A stretch of 64,000 nucleotides of DNA from Enterobacter sp. C2. Lineage in GTDB: Bacteria > Pseudomonadota > Gammaproteobacteria > Enterobacterales > Enterobacteriaceae. The notes under the pieces are model-generated. The model saw only the letters and a program-made list of their open reading frames with translations, was not told where the DNA came from and ran no database searches. The stretch is taken from contig NZ_CP082269.1 in the NCBI RefSeq assembly GCF_019880405.1, positions 682,001 to 746,000 of the forward strand, given 5' to 3'. The translations under genes were made by a program, and so were the position numbers. Below, one piece after another: positions 1 through 9,246 of this stretch. Each line of letters starts with the position of its first letter. The stretch's first letter is position 1.

Positions 1-1
1 C

Positions 2-829
2 GATCCTCTGCTGCCTGGCTATTCGTTCAATGCCCACCTCGTGGCGGGACTGACGCCCATTGAGGCCGACGGCTACCTCGATTTCTTTGTCGATCGCCCG
101 CTGGGGATGAAAGGCTACATTCTCAACCTGACGGTGCGGGGAGAGGGGATCGTCAATAACAATGGCCGCCAGTTTGTCTGCCGCCCCGGCGACATCCTGC
201 TTTTCCCGCCAGGCGAGGTGCACCACTATGGCCGTCACCCTGAGGCGCGGGAGTGGTATCACCAGTGGGTCTACTTCCGGCCGCGCGCCTACTGGCATGA
301 GTGGCTGGCTTGGCCAACCCTTTTTGCCCAGACCGGCTATTTCCGTCCTGACGAGGTGCACCAGGCACGCTTTAGCGAGCTGTTTGCGCAGATTATCAGT
401 GCCGGTCAGAGCAGCGGGCGCTATGGCGAACTGCTGGCGATCAACCTGCTGGAGCAGGTGCTGCTGCGACGGATGGACGCGATCAACGAATCGCTGCATC
501 CGCCGCTGGATAACCGGGTGCGTGACGCCTGTCAGTACATCAGCGATCACCTGGCGGACAACCATTTCGATATCGCCGGTGTGGCGCAGCACGTTTGTCT
601 GTCGCCGTCGCGGCTGTCGCACCTCTTCCGCCAGCAGCTGGGGGTGAGCGTGCTCAGCTGGCGGGAGGATCAGCGCATCAGCCAGGCCAAGCTGCTGCTC
701 AGCACGACGCGAATGCCCATCGCCAGCGTGGGGCGCAACGTCGGTTTTGAGGACCAGCTCTACTTCTCTCGCGTGTTCAAAAAATGTACCGGAGCCAGCC
801 CGAGCGAGTTCCGCGCCGGGTGTGAATAA
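2..829 (+). CDS. araC: Arabinose operon regulator AraC (5' end cut off by window)
   Basis: AraC represses or activates the arabinose genes depending on L-arabinose binding to its N-terminal cupin domain. The reading frame is already open at base 2, where the codon corresponds to about residue 7 of E. coli AraC, so only about six codons lie outside the window; the GTG at 41 is internal. The 275 visible residues contain the arabinose-binding/dimerisation domain (cupin motif [18 protein letters not shown]) and the C-terminal double helix-turn-helix, ending in the AraC-family signature region ([16 protein letters not shown]). The protein stops at RAGCE, as I recall for the 281-residue Salmonella form, and lacks the C-terminal tail of the 292-residue E. 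coli protein. The divergent araBAD operon would lie just upstream, outside the window. Confidence 0.97.
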   Translation, partial: DPLLPGYSFNAHLVAGLTPIEADGYLDFFVDRPLGMKGYILNLTVRGEGIVNNNGRQFVCRPGDILLFPPGEVHHYGRHPEAREWYHQWVYFRPRAYWHEWLAWPTLFAQTGYFRPDEVHQARFSELFAQIISAGQSSGRYGELLAINLLEQVLLRRMDAINESLHPPLDNRVRDACQYISDHLADNHFDIAGVAQHVCLSPSRLSHLFRQQLGVSVLSWREDQRISQAKLLLSTTRMPIASVGRNVGFEDQLYFSRVFKKCTGASPSEFRAGCE

Positions 830-954
830 CGTAAAGAAACGAAATGCCGCCGCCGACCTCTGATACAGACAGTAAACTAATCAGACAATTGTGAGCTTGA
901 CGAGGCGTTACCGGCTCTGGAGAATCCCTGCTTCGTCACTAAAACGGACCGCGT

Positions 955-1725
955 ATGCAGGCATTTCTGGAACATTTTATTACTCAATCAGCGACCTATA
1001 CGCTCATTGCGATCGCCCTCGTAGCTTTTCTGGAGTCGCTGGCGCTGGTGGGCCTGATCCTGCCCGGCACGGTGATGATGGCCGGGCTAGGGGCGCTGAT
1101 CGGCAGCGGCGAGGTGAACTTTTGGTATGCCTGGCTGGCGGGCATTGTCGGCTGCCTGCTGGGAGACTGGATCTCCTTCTGGCTCGGGTGGCGTTTTAAG
1201 AAGCCGCTTCACCGCTGGTCGTTTATGAAAAAGAACAAGGCGCTGCTCGATAAGACCGAGCACGCCCTGCACCAGCACAGCATGTTTACCATCCTTGTCG
1301 GCCGCTTTGTTGGGCCAACCCGTCCGCTGGTGCCGATGGTTGCCGGGATGCTCGATCTGCCCGTCAGCAAGTTTTTGCTGCCTAACGTTATCGGCTGCCT
1401 GCTCTGGCCGCCGTTCTACTTTTTACCGGGTATTCTCGCCGGGGCGGCGATCGATATTCCTGCTGATGAGCAGAGCGGGGCGTTTAAGTGGCTACTGCTG
1501 GGTGCGGCGCTGCTGCTCTGGATTGCGGTATGGCTCTGCTGGCGACTGTGGCGCAGCGGCAGGTCCGGCAGCGATCGGCTGACAAAATACCTGCCGCGCG
1601 GGCGGCTGCTGTGGGTGGCTCCCCTGCTGCTTGGCGTGGCGGTTATCGCCTGCGTAGCGGTGGCCCGTCATCCGCTGATGCCCACCTATTTAACGATCCT
1701 GGGTAAGGTCGTCAGCGGTCACTGA
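955..1725 (+). CDS. yabI: DedA family inner membrane protein YabI
   Basis: YabI is a DedA/SNARE-associated (VTT-domain) polytopic inner membrane protein. DedA proteins are linked to membrane homeostasis, and some have been reported as undecaprenyl-phosphate or phospholipid translocases; the specific substrate of YabI is not established. The 256-residue product has several hydrophobic segments and the DedA hallmarks [13 protein letters not shown] near residue 25 and [17 protein letters not shown] near residue 120. It sits between araC and thiQ as in E. coli, where the protein is 254 residues. Its stop codon overlaps the 3' end of the convergent thiQ gene by 7 bases, so the two genes have no spacer terminator. 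Confidence 0.96.
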   Translation: MQAFLEHFITQSATYTLIAIALVAFLESLALVGLILPGTVMMAGLGALIGSGEVNFWYAWLAGIVGCLLGDWISFWLGWRFKKPLHRWSFMKKNKALLDKTEHALHQHSMFTILVGRFVGPTRPLVPMVAGMLDLPVSKFLLPNVIGCLLWPPFYFLPGILAGAAIDIPADEQSGAFKWLLLGAALLLWIAVWLCWRLWRSGRSGSDRLTKYLPRGRLLWVAPLLLGVAVIACVAVARHPLMPTYLTILGKVVSGH

Positions 1726-2420
1726 CGTTCAATTCCCAGCAGCGCCGAGACCGGGGCGCGACCGCTGACCAGCTCATCGGTTGCGCCGTCCCACGCGATG
1801 CGTCCCTCGGCCACCACCAGCGCCCGGCCGGCAATGCGTGCGGCATCCTCAATGCTGTGGGAGACCATCAGCAGGGTGATGTTTTGTCGCTTGCAGACGC
1901 TCTGCACCAGGGCCAACATCTCCTGACGCAGGGCCGGATCGAGCGCCGAAAACGGCTCATCCAGCAGCAGGATAGGCTGCTCCCGCACCAGACAGCGCGC
2001 CAGCGCCACCCGCTGCCGCTGCCCGCCAGAGAGCTGGTCCGGCAGCCGGTCGAGCAGCGTCTCAAGCCCCATCTGGGCGGCAATCTCCGCCAGTTTCTGC
2101 TGCTGATCGGCATTGAGCTTCAGGCCGGGATGCAGGCCGAGGCCGATGTTCTGCCGCACCGTCAGGTGGGTGAACAGGTTGTTTTCCTGAAACAGCATGG
2201 ATACCGGACGGCGCGACGGCGGCGTAGCGGTATGCTCCCGCTCGCCAATTAAAATCGTGCCGCTCACCGGCTGGATAAAACCGGCGATGAGGTTGAGCAG
2301 CGTGCTTTTCCCCGCGCCGCTGGGGCCCAGCACGGCAATCTGCTCTCCCGCCTCGACGGCGAGAGTAAAGCGCATCGGCAGATGCTGATAGAGCCAGGTG
2401 ACATCAGTGAGTTTTAGCAT
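1719..2420 (-). CDS. thiQ: Thiamine ABC transporter ATP-binding protein ThiQ
   Basis: ThiQ is the ATPase that energises uptake of thiamine and thiamine pyrophosphate by ThiBPQ. The chosen ATG at 2420 gives MLKLTDVTW, the start seen in E. coli, and a 233-residue protein. An upstream in-frame ATG at 2459 would extend the protein into thiP and has no homology support. Visible motifs are Walker [10 protein letters not shown] at about residues 32-40, the ABC signature [12 protein letters not shown], Walker [13 protein letters not shown] and the switch histidine in MVSHS. The start overlaps the end of thiP by 17 bases, indicating translational coupling. It is the last gene of the thiBPQ operon and overlaps the convergent yabI stop. 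Confidence 0.97.
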   Translation of the reverse strand: MLKLTDVTWLYQHLPMRFTLAVEAGEQIAVLGPSGAGKSTLLNLIAGFIQPVSGTILIGEREHTATPPSRRPVSMLFQENNLFTHLTVRQNIGLGLHPGLKLNADQQQKLAEIAAQMGLETLLDRLPDQLSGGQRQRVALARCLVREQPILLLDEPFSALDPALRQEMLALVQSVCKRQNITLLMVSHSIEDAARIAGRALVVAEGRIAWDGATDELVSGRAPVSALLGIERQ

Positions 2421-4014
2421 GGCGGCCCGGAAGTTTTTCAATAACGGTAAACAGAACAAAGCAGAGCGTCAGTAGGATCAGCGCCGTCACCGCGCCGTCC
2501 TGGCTGCGGTAGGAGCCAATCTGCTGGTAAAGATAGAAGGGGAGCGTGCGGAAGTCATCGTTGCCAAACAGCGCTACCACCCCAAAGTCGCCGATCGAGA
2601 GCACGCAGGCGAAGGCCAGCGCCTGGGCCAGCGGCCGCCGCAGCGCTCGCAGCTCTACCACTCGCAGGCGTGAAAAGCCGCGCATGCCCAACGACTCACA
2701 CAGCAGGCCGTAGCGGGCGGTGATGTCCCGCATCGGGTTATCGAGCACCTTCTGGGCGTAGGGGATAGCCATTAAGGCGTTGGTAAAGATCACGATCCCA
2801 TCCGCCGAAGTAGGCAGACCCACAGAGTTGTTGAGCAGCAAAAAGAAGCCGGTTGCCAGCACGATGCCGGGCATGGCGAGGATCAGCATCCCGCTCAGCT
2901 CCAGCGCCTGTCCCCGGCGCAGCTGTCCGCGCGCCCGCAGCTCGCGGCTGCTCCAGAGCAGCATCATGGTGAGGATCACACAGAGCAGACCGGCCAGCAG
3001 GGCAATGCGCAGAGAGGTCCACACCGCCTGCCACAGCACCGGCTGGGCCAGCACCTCGGGCAGGTTACGGTTTATCCCCTCGACGATCACTGCCAGCAAG
3101 GGCGGCAGGAGCAGGAGCAGCGCCAGGCCAATCAGCAGGCCATCCCCCAGCCGGGCGTGCCAGCTGTCCTGCGGATCGCGCCAGCCCTGGATTTGGCTGC
3201 TGCCCACCGGAATGGCCTTGCTCAGACGCTGGCTAAGCAGCACCAGCGCCAGGCAGCAGATCATCTGCAATAGTCCCAGCAGCGCGGCGCGGCCGGGATC
3301 GTAGTCGAAATTCAGGGCCTGGTAGATCGCCAGTTCAATGGTGGTCGCCCTGGGGCCGCCGCCCAGCGACAGCACGGTAGCGAAGCTGGCGAAGCAGAGC
3401 ATAAAGATCAGCGCCGCCACCGGAGGGATCTGTCGCCGAAGCCACGGCCACTCGACGAAGCGGAAGAAGGCGAAACCACGCATCCCCAGCTGAGCGGCAA
3501 GCTGGCGCTGCTCGCCGGGGATCTGCTCCAGGGCTTGCAGCAGCAGGCGGGTCGCCATCGGCAGGTTAAAAAAGATGTGCGCCAGCAGAATGCCGCTTAG
3601 CCCGTAGGGTGAGAATCCCCACGGCAGGCCGAGCGAGTCGCACAGCGACGCCAGCCAGCCCTGTCGGCCGTAGACGGTGAGGATGCCAAACACCGCTACC
3701 AGCACCGGCAGGATCAGGGTCATCGCGCAGAGGCGGAGCAGCATCAGCCGCCCGGGAAAGCGGCGGCGATAGAGGGCGCGGGCCAGAAAAATAGCGGGCG
3801 TCACCGAGAGCAGGGCAGAGAGAAACGCCTGGCCAAAGGAGAAGGCCACTACGTGGCGCAGGTAGCTGTCGTGCCACAGCGCCGCGACGTCGGTGGTCGG
3901 CGCGTTGAGCCAGAGGGCAAGAAACGCCGCCACCGCCACCGCCACCAGCAGGGTGGCAGCGGCAGCGCCGGGCAGCAGCCAGCCGGGAACTAGCGGCTGG
4001 TCGCGCGAAGCCAC
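2404..4014 (-). CDS. thiP: Thiamine ABC transporter permease ThiP
   Basis: ThiP is the inner membrane permease for thiamine/TPP import. At 536 residues it is the same length as the E. coli protein and contains two fused permease units of the BPD-transporter type with about twelve hydrophobic segments. Each half carries an EAA-like cytoplasmic loop that contacts ThiQ (around [13 protein letters not shown] and [16 protein letters not shown]). The start is a GTG at 4014 giving [12 protein letters not shown], which matches E. coli MATRRQPLIPGW. The gene overlaps the end of thiB by 25 bases and the start of thiQ by 17, so the three genes form a tight operon under the TPP riboswitch upstream of thiB. 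Confidence 0.97.
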   Translation of the reverse strand: MASRDQPLVPGWLLPGAAAATLLVAVAVAAFLALWLNAPTTDVAALWHDSYLRHVVAFSFGQAFLSALLSVTPAIFLARALYRRRFPGRLMLLRLCAMTLILPVLVAVFGILTVYGRQGWLASLCDSLGLPWGFSPYGLSGILLAHIFFNLPMATRLLLQALEQIPGEQRQLAAQLGMRGFAFFRFVEWPWLRRQIPPVAALIFMLCFASFATVLSLGGGPRATTIELAIYQALNFDYDPGRAALLGLLQMICCLALVLLSQRLSKAIPVGSSQIQGWRDPQDSWHARLGDGLLIGLALLLLLPPLLAVIVEGINRNLPEVLAQPVLWQAVWTSLRIALLAGLLCVILTMMLLWSSRELRARGQLRRGQALELSGMLILAMPGIVLATGFFLLLNNSVGLPTSADGIVIFTNALMAIPYAQKVLDNPMRDITARYGLLCESLGMRGFSRLRVVELRALRRPLAQALAFACVLSIGDFGVVALFGNDDFRTLPFYLYQQIGSYRSQDGAVTALILLTLCFVLFTVIEKLPGRHAKTH

Positions 4015-4988
4015 GTGTTAATCCACTCAGCGCGTTGGGAGAAGACCTGCTGCGGCGTGAACTCCAGGGTGGTCTTCGGCTTCGTCAGTGAGTCAAAGCC
4101 AGCGGGGAGCGTCACATTGCTCACCGGGTACATCCAGTTGCCGGTCGGGATGGCGTTCTGGAACGCCGGGCTGACCATAAATTTGAGGAACTTCTCTGCC
4201 AGCTCGGGCTGCTTGCTGGCTGCGGTGCGGGCAGCGACCTCTACCTGCAGGTAGTGCCCTTCACTAAAGTCCGCCGCCGCGTAGTTATCCTTTTTCTCTT
4301 CGATCAGGTGATAGGCCGGGGAGGTAGTGTAGCTCAGAACCAGATCGCTCTCGCCCTTCAGGAACAGGCCGTAGGCTTCGCTCCAGCCTTTGGTGACGGT
4401 AACGGTTTTCGCCGCCAGCCTCTGCCACGCCTCAGGCGCTTTATCGCCGTAGACTTTTTGCATCCACAGCAGCAGGCCCAGCCCAGGGGTGCTGGTGCGC
4501 GGATCCTGATAGATTACCCGCCACTTCTGGTCGCTCTCTACCAGCTCTTTCAGGCTCTTCGGCGGATTCTTCAGCTTGTTCTTGTCATAGACGAAAGCGA
4601 AGTAGCCGTAGTCAAAGGGCACAAAGGTGTCGTTTTTCCAGCCGCCGGGGACGTTAACGGCGTCGGCCGCCACGCCGCTTTTGGCAAACAGGCCGGTCTG
4701 GCTGGCGGCCTCCAGCAGGTTATTGTCGAGGCCCAGCACCACGTCGGCCTTGCTGTTTTTGCCCTCCATGCGCAGACGGTTGAGCAGCGAGACGCCATCT
4801 TCCAGCGCCACCATCTTCAGCTCACAGTGACAGTCGGCTTCAAAGGCTTTTTTTACCGCAGGACCTGGCCCCCAGTCGGCGGCGAACGAGTCGTAGGTGT
4901 AGACGGTAAGAACGGGTTTATCAGAAGCCGGGGCGGCAAAAACGGGGGCGGCCACGAGTAGCAGCAGCGGCAGACATTTTTTTAACAC
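3990..4988 (-). CDS. thiB: Thiamine-binding periplasmic protein ThiB (TbpA)
   Basis: ThiB is the periplasmic binding protein that captures thiamine, thiamine monophosphate and TPP and delivers them to ThiPQ. The product starts with a signal peptide (MLKKCLPLLLLVAAPVFA) followed by a type 2 periplasmic-binding fold, including the conserved YTYDSFAADWGPGP segment. I chose the GTG at 4988 because a GAGG ribosome-binding site lies 8 bases upstream and this start matches the E. coli N-terminus. A TTG at 5000 would sit on top of that site and add four residues before the signal peptide. The gene is the first of thiBPQ, directly below the TPP riboswitch. Confidence 0.96.
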   Translation of the reverse strand: MLKKCLPLLLLVAAPVFAAPASDKPVLTVYTYDSFAADWGPGPAVKKAFEADCHCELKMVALEDGVSLLNRLRMEGKNSKADVVLGLDNNLLEAASQTGLFAKSGVAADAVNVPGGWKNDTFVPFDYGYFAFVYDKNKLKNPPKSLKELVESDQKWRVIYQDPRTSTPGLGLLLWMQKVYGDKAPEAWQRLAAKTVTVTKGWSEAYGLFLKGESDLVLSYTTSPAYHLIEEKKDNYAAADFSEGHYLQVEVAARTAASKQPELAEKFLKFMVSPAFQNAIPTGNWMYPVSNVTLPAGFDSLTKPKTTLEFTPQQVFSQRAEWINTWLRATSR

Positions 4989-5035
4989 TTTGCACCTCAA
5001 TAGAAAGAGAGTGGCAAAGGATTTTGAGCAGCAGC

Positions 5036-5118
5036 CTCAAATCCCTTCGCCGGCGTTATCCGGATCAGGTTCGACGGGTATTTTCTCAGCACACGCATCG
5101 CGCAGCACCCCGTTGAGC
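5036..5118 (-). promoter_or_regulatory. TPP (THI-box) riboswitch upstream of thiBPQ
   Basis: Read on the minus strand, this segment carries the two conserved cores of the thiamine pyrophosphate aptamer: GGGGTGC followed by CTGAGA, then ACCC, GAACCTGATC and GGATAACGCCGGCGAAGGGA. A P1 stem is visible between CTCAA (5113-5117) and TTGAG (5036-5040). TPP binding would lower thiBPQ expression. The thiB ribosome-binding site lies about 40 bases further downstream with no strong intrinsic terminator between, so control at translation initiation is the likelier mode (inference). Confidence 0.95.
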
Positions 5119-5126
5119 ACGGCCTC

Positions 5127-5155
5127 ATTGTAGTGATTATGTCAGCATTCTGAAA
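5127..5155 (-). promoter_or_regulatory. Predicted sigma-70 promoter for thiBPQ
   Basis: On the minus strand a TACAAT -10 element (5127-5132) lies 17 bases from a TTTCAG -35-like element (5150-5155), just after the sgrR stop codon and immediately before the riboswitch 5' end. The -10 is good, the -35 is weak, and the start of transcription has not been measured here. Confidence 0.5.
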
Positions 5156-5158
5156 GCG

Positions 5159-6814
5159 CTAAGGATCTGGGGGCGCAAACCATGCCGATTTAAAATCAAA
5201 CCAGCCGAGGGTGTTCATCCGCAGGCCGCGCATGCTGCGCTGCCCTTGGATCATCAGCCAGTGATGGATCAGCGGCACAATCGCCTTGCCCGCCAGCAGC
5301 TGCTGGCACCAGGCGGCTAAGTTCATCTCGCCCGCTCGCCACTGCGTGGCATCTGCCTGCCAGTCGCGGGGAATGCACTTCTGCAGCAGCGGCACCTCAT
5401 AGAGGTGGGTAAAGAGTGAGAAATCCAGCGGCAGGGTAAAGTTAGCGCTGTTGAGCCAGATATCGCTCACCGCGTCGCCGCTGTGCCACTCCTCGTAGTC
5501 CACCTCCTGAATGTGCAGCGTCACCTGATGCGCCGCCAGCAGGGCGCTCATGGTCTGGGCCAGCACCCGGTGTTCGATGTGTTCCCGGTAGTAGGTCAGT
5601 GTCAGCGACTCCAGTCCAGCAGGCTTCTCGCTGCCGCCCGGCCGGGTATGATGCCAGCGCGGCAGCAGGCCGTAGGCCGGGAACCAGTAGCGCTGGTGAT
5701 GCTCCTCGGCGTGAAACAGCAGGCTTGCTGGAGAGAGGATCTGGCTCACCCACTCCCGCACCTGCTGGCTGGAGCCGCGACCAGTGCGGGCATCAAACAG
5801 CAGATAGTAGCACCCCTCTTCAAGACGGCTCTCAACGGCTTTCTCCTCGCCGCCGGGGCCCTCCAGCGTCAGGCCTGCGCTTAAATCGTCGTTGACGTCG
5901 GGCAGCACCCAGACGTTCACCTCATCGATCAGCGCCCTAAAGCCAAAGTAGTCATCAAAAGCGTGGATCTTCAGCTGATTGCTGTTATTGAGCGTGACCG
6001 CGTACGGCCCGGTGCCCAACGGCAGGCTGGCAAAGTTCTCCATGGTCGGCCACTCCTGAGGCAGGATCATTGACTGTACGTGGCCCAGCAGCCACGGTAG
6101 CCAGCTGTCGGCCTGGGAGAGGTGGATATCCAGCGTCCAGGGCGTCGGTGAGACGATCTCGGTGATATGCGAGTAGAGCGGCAGGGCATTAACCCGTTGC
6201 AGGGAGGTGATGACGTCGCTCATCTCCAGCTCGCGGCCATGGTGAAAGTGAATGCCGGGACGCAGATAAAAGCGCCAGTGCAGCGGGGAGAGACATTTCC
6301 AGTGGTGGGCGATATCCGGCTCCAGTTCCCCGTTTTCCTCATTTATCCGCGTTAGCGCGCTGAAGATCTGGCGGGCAATGTGGGTTTCCGAGCGGCGCAG
6401 GGCCGTGCCGGGCAGTAGGTTGCGCAATGGCCGGTAGTAGAGCACGCGCAGAATATGCCGCCCCTGACGAAAGCTTCTGCCAAGGTGCGAAACCAGCATT
6501 TGTCGTACGGCGCTTTTATCGCCCACCAGCTGTACCAGCTGATCGATGCGATCCTGATCCAGCAGATCCTCTGCCCGCTGCTGCTGGAGCGCGAGGCCGG
6601 TATAGAGAAAGGAGAGGCGTGAGCGTTTGCCGCGACCGGCCTCCGCCTCCCATGTCAGCCAGCCGCGCTGCTGCATGGCGTTAAGCAGGGTGCGCATATG
6701 GCGGCGGGAACAGCTTAGCTGCTCCGCCAGCTCGTTCAGCGTGGTCTCCCGGGATGCGCCGTTGCAGCACTGCCAGAGACGGATAAACTGTTGTTGCAGA
6801 CGACCAGAGGACAT
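5159..6814 (-). CDS. sgrR: Transcriptional activator of sgrS, SgrR
   Basis: SgrR senses sugar-phosphate stress and activates transcription of the divergent sRNA gene sgrS. The 551-residue product (same length as E. coli) has an N-terminal winged helix DNA-binding domain in the first 110 residues or so and a C-terminal domain related to oligopeptide/solute-binding proteins (SBP_bac_5), thought to bind a small effector. There is no signal peptide, as expected for a cytoplasmic regulator. The ATG at 6814 follows a GGGAG about 10 bases upstream. It lies head to head with sgrS and setA and upstream of, but separately controlled from, thiBPQ. Confidence 0.96.
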   Translation of the reverse strand: MSSGRLQQQFIRLWQCCNGASRETTLNELAEQLSCSRRHMRTLLNAMQQRGWLTWEAEAGRGKRSRLSFLYTGLALQQQRAEDLLDQDRIDQLVQLVGDKSAVRQMLVSHLGRSFRQGRHILRVLYYRPLRNLLPGTALRRSETHIARQIFSALTRINEENGELEPDIAHHWKCLSPLHWRFYLRPGIHFHHGRELEMSDVITSLQRVNALPLYSHITEIVSPTPWTLDIHLSQADSWLPWLLGHVQSMILPQEWPTMENFASLPLGTGPYAVTLNNSNQLKIHAFDDYFGFRALIDEVNVWVLPDVNDDLSAGLTLEGPGGEEKAVESRLEEGCYYLLFDARTGRGSSQQVREWVSQILSPASLLFHAEEHHQRYWFPAYGLLPRWHHTRPGGSEKPAGLESLTLTYYREHIEHRVLAQTMSALLAAHQVTLHIQEVDYEEWHSGDAVSDIWLNSANFTLPLDFSLFTHLYEVPLLQKCIPRDWQADATQWRAGEMNLAAWCQQLLAGKAIVPLIHHWLMIQGQRSMRGLRMNTLGWFDFKSAWFAPPDP

Positions 6815-6881
6815 AAAAGGGGAACTCCCGGCGAAAAGTCAGCAATTTATTTTTCCCTATATTAAGCCAATAATCCTTGCA

Positions 6882-6972
6882 GATGAAAGCGGTGCCCAAC
6901 TGCTTTCATTCTGTGTGACTGAGTATTGGTGCTTATCGCCACGCCAGCAGCTATGATCCTGCTGGCTTTTTT
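6882..6972 (+). ncRNA. sgrS: Compact SgrS small RNA, without sgrT
   Basis: SgrS is the Hfq-dependent sRNA that blocks ptsG translation during glucose-phosphate stress. The E. coli 3' region is recognisable here: TGTGACTGAGTATTGGTG (6914-6931), which contains the ptsG-pairing core, then a short hairpin (GGTG/CGCC) and the intrinsic terminator GCCAGCAG/CTGCTGGC with TTTTTT (6943-6972). The 5' end is inferred from GATGAAAGC, which resembles the E. coli start and lies 8 bases after an AATAAT -10-like element (6869-6874). The predicted RNA is about 91 nt against 227 nt in E. coli. The missing part is the sgrT reading frame, replaced by a perfect 8-bp hairpin (6883-6890 with 6902-6909). The terminator sits just upstream of the setA ribosome-binding site. 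Confidence 0.9.
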
Positions 6973-6999
6973 CTTTTCTCACACGCTAAAAGGATGCTT

Positions 7000-8178
7000 A
7001 TGCTCTGGCTGATGACAATGGGAAGGCGGCTAAACGGGGTCTATGCCGCGTTTATGATCGTCGCATTTATGATGGGCATTGCCGGGGCATTACAGGCACC
7101 GACGCTCAGCCTCTTTCTCAGCCGCGAGGTGGGTGCCGAGCCGTTCTGGGTAGGGCTGTTCTACACCGTCAACGCCATCGCCGGGATCCTCGTCAGCCTG
7201 TGGCTGGCGAAACGATCCGACAGCCAGGGCGATCGCCGCAAGCTGATCATGTTTTGCTGTGTGATGGCGGTGGGCAACGCGCTGTTGTTTGCCTTTAACC
7301 GCCACTACTTAACGCTTATTACCTGCGGCGTGCTGCTGGCTTCGCTGGCTAATACCGCCATGCCGCAGCTCTTTGCCCTTGCCCGCGAGTATGCCGACAG
7401 CTCCGCCCGTGAGGTGGTGATGTTCAGCTCCGTGATGCGCGCCCAGCTCTCGCTGGCGTGGGTGATCGGTCCGCCGCTGGCCTTTATGCTGGCGCTGAAC
7501 TACGGCTTTACCGCCATGTTCACTATCGCTGCCGGGATCTTTATCATCAGCCTGGCGCTGATTGCGCTGATCCTGCCGTCGGTGGCACGGGTGGAGCAGC
7601 CAGCGGATGTGGCGGTCACGCAGATAAGCGGCTGGCGCGACGGCAACGTGCGCAAGCTGTTTGTCGCCTCCACGCTGATGTGGACCTGCAATACCATGTA
7701 CATCATCGATATGCCGCTGTGGATCAGCGGAGATCTTGGCCTGCCCGATCGGCTGGCGGGGATCCTGATGGGCACCGCCGCCGGGCTGGAAATCCCGGCG
7801 ATGATCCTGGCCGGCTACTACGTTAAACGCATCGGCAAGCGGCGGATGATGACTCTGGCGGTAGCGGCGGGAGTGCTGTTCTACATCGGGCTGATCTTCT
7901 TTCATAGTGAACATGCGCTGCTGCTCTTACAGCTCTTTAATGCGGTGTTTATTGGGATAGTTGCCGGGATCGGCATGCTCTGGTTTCAGGATCTGATGCC
8001 GGGGCGGGCAGGATCGGCCACCACGCTGTTTACCAACAGTATCTCTACCGGGGTGATTTTAGCAGGGGTCATTCAAGGGGCGCTGGCGCAAAGCTATGGC
8101 CATGGGGTGGTTTACTGGGCTATCGCGGGGATATCACTGCTGACGCTGGGGCTGACAATGCGGGTAAAGGATGTGTAG
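7000..8178 (+). CDS. setA: Sugar efflux transporter SetA
   Basis: SetA is a major facilitator superfamily exporter of sugars and sugar analogues (lactose, glucose and some glycosides in vitro) and helps recovery from glucose-phosphate stress. The 392-residue product has about twelve membrane segments and an MFS A-like motif in the first cytoplasmic loop (LAKRSDSQGDRRK). ATG 7000 is preferred over the ATG at 6994, because the AAAGGA site touches the latter and 7000 reproduces the E. coli length. The gene follows the sgrS terminator closely. In E. coli sgrS transcription reads through into setA, and the same arrangement is possible here. Confidence 0.95.
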   Translation: MLWLMTMGRRLNGVYAAFMIVAFMMGIAGALQAPTLSLFLSREVGAEPFWVGLFYTVNAIAGILVSLWLAKRSDSQGDRRKLIMFCCVMAVGNALLFAFNRHYLTLITCGVLLASLANTAMPQLFALAREYADSSAREVVMFSSVMRAQLSLAWVIGPPLAFMLALNYGFTAMFTIAAGIFIISLALIALILPSVARVEQPADVAVTQISGWRDGNVRKLFVASTLMWTCNTMYIIDMPLWISGDLGLPDRLAGILMGTAAGLEIPAMILAGYYVKRIGKRRMMTLAVAAGVLFYIGLIFFHSEHALLLLQLFNAVFIGIVAGIGMLWFQDLMPGRAGSATTLFTNSISTGVILAGVIQGALAQSYGHGVVYWAIAGISLLTLGLTMRVKDV

Positions 8179-8206
8179 GCCCGGCAGGCGTAATGCCGCC
8201 GGGCAA
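8175..8206 (+). repeat. REP-like palindrome after setA
   Basis: The sequence TGTAGGCCCGGC, a short loop and GCCGCCGGGC forms an imperfect palindrome (stem GCCCGGC at 8179-8185 with GCCGGGC at 8198-8204) whose 5' end overlaps the setA stop codon. Head sequence, stem and loop match the element at 49767-49799 in the opposite orientation, and the layout is that of enterobacterial repetitive extragenic palindromes. Confidence 0.8.
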
Positions 8207-8214
8207 TACAGCAC

Positions 8215-8427
8215 TTATTTATACAGTTCAGCCGTCATATGCACGGTGTTGTTGACGTTGGCTTCGGTGATTTTATAGGAAGAAGCACCGGCCTGCTCTG
8301 CCTGAACGGCGATTTTCGCTTCCGCATCATCAATCGTGGTACCGCTGGCAGTTACGCTCTGAGCAAACGCACCAAATGAGAGGGTCGAGAGGGCAACGGC
8401 AGCAACAAGAGTTTTAATCGATTTCAT
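8215..8427 (-). CDS. Small secreted DUF1471 (YdgH/BhsA/McbA-like) protein
   Basis: The 70-residue product starts with a clear signal peptide (MKSIKTLVAAVALSTLSFGAFA, cleavage predicted after AFA near residue 22). The mature part of about 48 residues ends in the DUF1471 pattern: a DAEAKIAVQAEQAGASSYKI helix, a strand and a terminal HMTAELYK that closely resembles the ends of YhcN and BhsA. Members of this family are small periplasmic or outer-surface proteins linked to stress responses and biofilm; the exact role of this one is unknown. It is slightly shorter than typical paralogues. A GGAAC-type ribosome-binding site precedes the ATG. It lies between setA and leuD, where E. coli K-12 as I recall has no gene. 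Confidence 0.85.
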   Translation of the reverse strand: MKSIKTLVAAVALSTLSFGAFAQSVTASGTTIDDAEAKIAVQAEQAGASSYKITEANVNNTVHMTAELYK

Positions 8428-8460
8428 GGTGGTGTTCCTTAAGCTTGGTTTTGTCTGGGG

Positions 8461-8478
8461 TCGTTAATTAGTTAACGA
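8461..8478 (-). promoter_or_regulatory. Inverted repeat in the leader of the DUF1471 gene
   Basis: TCGTTAA and TTAACGA, separated by four bases, form a perfect 7-bp inverted repeat 34 bases upstream of the DUF1471 start codon and just downstream of its predicted transcription start. This is operator-like in size and place, but no regulator is identified. Confidence 0.4.
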
Positions 8479-8489
8479 TCGATAGATAA

Positions 8490-8519
8490 ATGATAGGCGC
8501 GATCGGCCGTGCGCGTCAA
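8490..8519 (-). promoter_or_regulatory. Predicted sigma-70 promoter of the DUF1471 gene
   Basis: On the minus strand TTGACG (8514-8519) and TATCAT (8490-8495) are separated by 18 bases, a good sigma-70 match. Transcription would start near 8483, leaving a leader of about 55 bases that contains the inverted repeat at 8461-8478. Confidence 0.6.
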
Positions 8520-8574
8520 CACTATTTTATAACGAACATTAATTAATTTAGGAAAGCTAAGGAATTCAACAGAT

Positions 8575-8603
8575 AAAAAAACGGCGGGGATCGCTCCCCG
8601 CCG
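8575..8603 (-). terminator. Intrinsic terminator of leuABCD
   Basis: On the minus strand, shortly after the leuD stop, a GC-rich stem (CGGCGGGGA with TCCCCGCCG, four-base loop) is followed by a run of seven T residues. It closes the leucine operon before the DUF1471 gene. Confidence 0.92.
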
Positions 8604-8630
8604 CTTAGAAGGTCTCAAAACGCTAGCAAA

Positions 8631-9236
8631 TCAGTTCATAAAAGCGGGCTGCCGCTGTTCGTAAGCAGAGATAGCCTCTTCGTGTTGCAGCGTCAGGCCG
8701 ATGCTGTCCAGCCCGTTTAACATGCAGTGACGGCGGAATGCGTCGATATTGAAGCTGTAGGATTTCTCCCCGGCGATGACCTTCTGCGCCTCCAGGTCTA
8801 CGACGAAGGAGATGCCGGGATTGCTCTGCACCAGGCTAAACAGCTCATCTACCTCGTCGTCGCTCAGCGTGACCGGCAGCAGCTGGTTGTTAAAGCTGTT
8901 GCCGTAGAAGATATCGGCAAAGCTCGGGGCGATCACCACCTTAAAGCCATAGTCGGTCAGGGCCCACGGCGCGTGCTCGCGCGAGGAGCCACAGCCAAAG
9001 TTCTCTCGTGTCAGCAGGATTGAAGCCCCTTTGTACTGCGGAAAGTTCAGCACGAACTCCGGGTTGGGCTGCTCGCCTTTGTCGTCGAGGAAACGCCAGT
9101 CGTTAAACAGATGTGCGCCGAAGCCGGTACGCGTCACCTTCTGTAAAAACTGCTTCGGAATGATCGCATCGGTATCAACGTTGGCTGCGTCCAAAGGGAC
9201 GACCAGGCCGGTATGCTGGATAAATTTCTCTGCCAT
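8631..9236 (-). CDS. leuD: 3-isopropylmalate dehydratase small subunit LeuD
   Basis: LeuD pairs with LeuC to isomerise 2-isopropylmalate to 3-isopropylmalate in leucine biosynthesis. The 201-residue product has the swivelling aconitase-type fold with the conserved [13 protein letters not shown] and [13 protein letters not shown] motifs. The ATG at 9236 gives the E. coli start [10 protein letters not shown] and has a GGAGAC ribosome-binding site. A longer in-frame start at 9353 lies inside leuC and is not supported. The gene begins 10 bases after the leuC stop and is the last of the leu operon, followed by a strong terminator. Confidence 0.98.
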   Translation of the reverse strand: MAEKFIQHTGLVVPLDAANVDTDAIIPKQFLQKVTRTGFGAHLFNDWRFLDDKGEQPNPEFVLNFPQYKGASILLTRENFGCGSSREHAPWALTDYGFKVVIAPSFADIFYGNSFNNQLLPVTLSDDEVDELFSLVQSNPGISFVVDLEAQKVIAGEKSYSFNIDAFRRHCMLNGLDSIGLTLQHEEAISAYEQRQPAFMN

Positions 9237-9246
9237 GGTGGTCTCC

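Noticed and set aside
4989-5000. TTG start for thiB
   Set aside because: It would place the ribosome-binding site inside the gene and add four residues before a normal signal peptide; the GTG at 4988 is better.
5120-5158. Possible sgrR terminator before the thiB riboswitch
   Set aside because: No stem with a T-run was found between the sgrR stop and the thiB promoter, so partial readthrough into the riboswitch cannot be excluded.
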